Assembly: GCA_001695595.3 (NCBI GenBank)
Contig: MBPM02000003.1
Location: forward strand, 2,542,001-2,606,000
Origin: Plasmopara viticola
Lineage: Eukaryota; Oomycota; Peronosporomycetes; Peronosporales; Peronosporaceae
Direction of reading: 5' to 3'
DNA: 64,000 nucleotides
The position numbers were made by a program, and so were the translations under genes. Below, in pieces: positions 61,801 through 64,000 of this stretch (its first letter is position 1; each line of letters opens with the position of its first letter). Under the pieces are notes generated by a model that searched no databases, had not been told where the DNA came from, and saw only the letters and a program-made list of their open reading frames with translations.

Positions 61801-64000
61801 TTTATTATAGGAACGTGGTATAGGCCAAGTTGTGACGGCTTACACTTTCTCAGACTCTGCACAATCCCCATTAATGCTAACGAAGCCACCCCATTTCGTT
61901 CAGCTAATTAGCGCGGAAAGTTCGGCTTTCAGACCATGCCAATCTTTGCTTTTTGGCTAAAACGACCACACTGCTCTAGCAGCAGTGCTCAATGACGTGT
62001 GACACAGTGCTTCAAGCCCGACGCAACAATCTCATGTCTAGCACGATTATTCTACAAGCATTTTGATAATGGGTAATTTCAGCTCCTTAACAACCTTTGG
62101 GGTCTCTTAGCCGAAAAGCAATGTGCGCTGCCGATAAGCTGATCTTAAACATTTTCATCTTAGATTGGGAGATTTTTTAAAGTCAAGAACCTCTTTCTAA
62201 GATGTATTCTGCTCTTAATCAGTCACGACTCTGAAGCTTCAAGCCCTTTGAGATTCAGTGACTCTGAAAATTCTAACAGTAGCTTCACTTTTATCGCACT
62301 TAATGTGACACAGCGGCCAATTTTTGGTGGATTGTCTTTAAGGATTAGATCTCTTTGTCATTAACCGGGTCGTTCGTGGTACTTAAACCTAATTTTGAAT
62401 TGAATAATTATCTTCTTCTAGTGAAGATGTTTATCATTTTTAGTGATCTCTCTCTATTATCTACGTATATATGCTACATGACTTGCCATTTAATTTCATT
62501 TGCGAGAATTGGTAGCAATAAAACCGTTTCGCTCGACATTCCTACAGCTTCTTCGTGTGGTGACAGCGTCTGCTTTAGGTTTAAGGGACGATATTATTTT
62601 TTCGACTTTTCATCGTTTAGTAATTACACATAAAAAAAAACGATTAAGTTTAGTATTAATATAGCCAACGCGCGGATTGATAACATATAAAACTGATTTA
62701 GTAACTTTACGAGTGGCGTGTGGGCTTATTTTACGTCAATGCGGTCACAAGACCAGATGCACGCTCTTTGGAACGGGTTGCTGAACACAGCCGAGCTTTT
62801 GTGGTTGAAAAAAGGCTTCCTATTTTAGTAGCCTCAAATAATGGTGGTCTCGAGTATACGACAGGAACTCTATCAGTATATTTACAAATAATGGTGGTTT
62901 CGAGCGTACGACATGAACTCTATCCATATAGATACCAATTAGCATAGTGATTGTTTCGTAAAAAAAGCCAAAACAAATATAGTCGCTGCCTCATTTAATG
63001 GTAGGACCAAACGAATATGAAGCTTTAGGCGACAAAATCGGTCTTTACTTTGTAGCATATGGCACGCGTCGATACACATACGACTGGGGACGATGAGCGA
63101 CCACTCTCTGGAAAGTTTCATGCGTGATTTCTTTGCGCAAAGTGCTGGGTGATCGTGTCACGCCTGGTACCACTTGCAATCAGTACCACGTCCACGTGGG
63201 TGAAGTTCTCATGATTGGTGTGCAGTTGATACATATAACTGAAGTTGAGCCCTTACACAATCGGCAGCTCGAATGAAGAGCCGACAGTGGTGGAAGAGTT
63301 GTTGTGCACGCATGTACGAGGTTATGATAACCCATTTCGAGCGTGGTGCGTCGTGATAATTTACACGCCGGATAAAAACTGTGATTAAACATTTTGACTG
63401 ACTAATGCTCAAAACGAAATGCCCATTTATGGTTTGACTGGTCATGGGCGGTCTTAGCCGTCTCTGAGGTGGACATGGGCTTGAAAGTGATACGGGAGGA
63501 TTCCAGCATCTCAGTCATTTTCGTTTGTGGTATACATATACAAGTATGTCTTATTTCGGTGCATCAGCGGCATTTTTTATGAACGGATAGGCAAAAGAAT
63601 TAAGCGGATTAAAAGAAGCGCATGAATGTCAAAAATCGTTTTTAGACCTGCATGCAACTGTGGCGGGAACACACAATCTTTTATGCTAAGCATGATGTCA
63701 ATACTGATTTGTGGGGTAATTATTATTCTTAGCGCGGCAAATCAAACCATTCAACTTTACAAAGTGAGTTTGGTGACAATTGAGCCCACGATGCTTGGCT
63801 TGGCAAGAAGATTGAGCGCTTTACTTAAACGTTAGCAAATCACTACATAAATGTCGATGCCACGCGTAGCACATTACTAAGATATCCATCCACCCAACCT
63901 TTCAGAGCCTACTTCTACGACTGAAGGCTCTTTGAGCGGGTACACCTTTAGATTGTGGCTGCTCGCCACCGCTCACAGCTCATATTCAGACTAGTTCAAG
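58881..64000. other. Gene-free block to the right window edge
   Basis: Frames are short and domain-free. A Copia-like TRPD peptide near 62750 is too short to call. The stretch 63135-63175 resembles 19200-19235, so both are copies of an old dispersed repeat. Confidence 0.5.
62836..62932. repeat. Tandem duplication, 50-bp unit, two diverged copies
   Basis: AAATAATGGTGGTCTCGAG begins at 62836 and AAATAATGGTGGTTTCGAG at 62886. The rest of the units (GTACGACA-GAACTCTATC) match with a few substitutions. Confidence 0.8.

Noticed and set aside
62720..62947. Possible Copia RT remnant (TRPD peptide)
   Set aside because: Only four consecutive residues resemble the Copia motif and no neighbouring motif follows.
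1..64000. CRISPR arrays, tRNA genes, prokaryotic operons
   Set aside because: The window is eukaryotic. No spaced repeat array was seen, and no tRNA T-loop signature could be extended into a cloverleaf by eye; a tRNAscan run would be decisive.

Overview
The window is nuclear DNA from an oomycete, most likely a Peronosporaceae species such as Phytophthora or Plasmopara. Three observations point there: short introns (60-98 bp, GT..AG) in otherwise nearly intron-free genes; a fused IGPS-PRAI tryptophan gene like the TRP1 described from Phytophthora parasitica; and Ty3/Gypsy relics of the kind common in oomycete genomes. An intact 1983-residue CFAP44 (axonemal protein) suggests a species that still makes flagellated zoospores. 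The genus is inference only.

Layout: gene islands alternate with A+T-rich, gene-poor, repeat-decayed blocks. Island 1 (1-2.4 kb, minus) is a two-pore-type cation channel cut by the window edge. Block 1 (2.4-11.4 kb) holds a Gypsy relic, a diverged 0.64-kb tandem duplication and a minisatellite. Island 2 (11.4-17.9 kb, all minus) holds a RING-H2/PX protein, a large cytidine-deaminase-like protein and an ankyrin-repeat protein; the last two are 26 bp apart. Block 2 (17.9-27.3 kb) holds a solo LTR with a perfect target-site duplication and a long Gypsy pol relic. Island 3 (27.3-44.3 kb) holds the urease accessory gene ureF, CFAP44, an inverted pair of zinc-motif paralogues flanking a three-exon BET1-like Qc-SNARE, a Cid1-type nucleotidyltransferase with a CCHC knuckle, a DUF3605-like protein and TRP1. 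Block 3 (44.3-64 kb) starts with a nearly complete but broken Ty1/Copia element (45895-50188, TSD GTATT) and continues with at least two Gypsy pol relics and small tandem duplications.

The genes are largely housekeeping: organelle cation channel, vesicle fusion, flagellum, urease maturation, tryptophan synthesis and RNA tailing. No metabolic cluster is evident. Least explained are the paired zinc-motif/AT-hook paralogues, the deaminase-like protein with a split zinc site, the nucleotidyltransferase with a split catalytic triad, and the Copia LTRs, which carry a palindromic CRE (duplicated in the 3' LTR) beside a heat-shock-element-like site. Spliced models were built by eye from GT..AG sites, reading frame and family resemblance; none has transcript support here.
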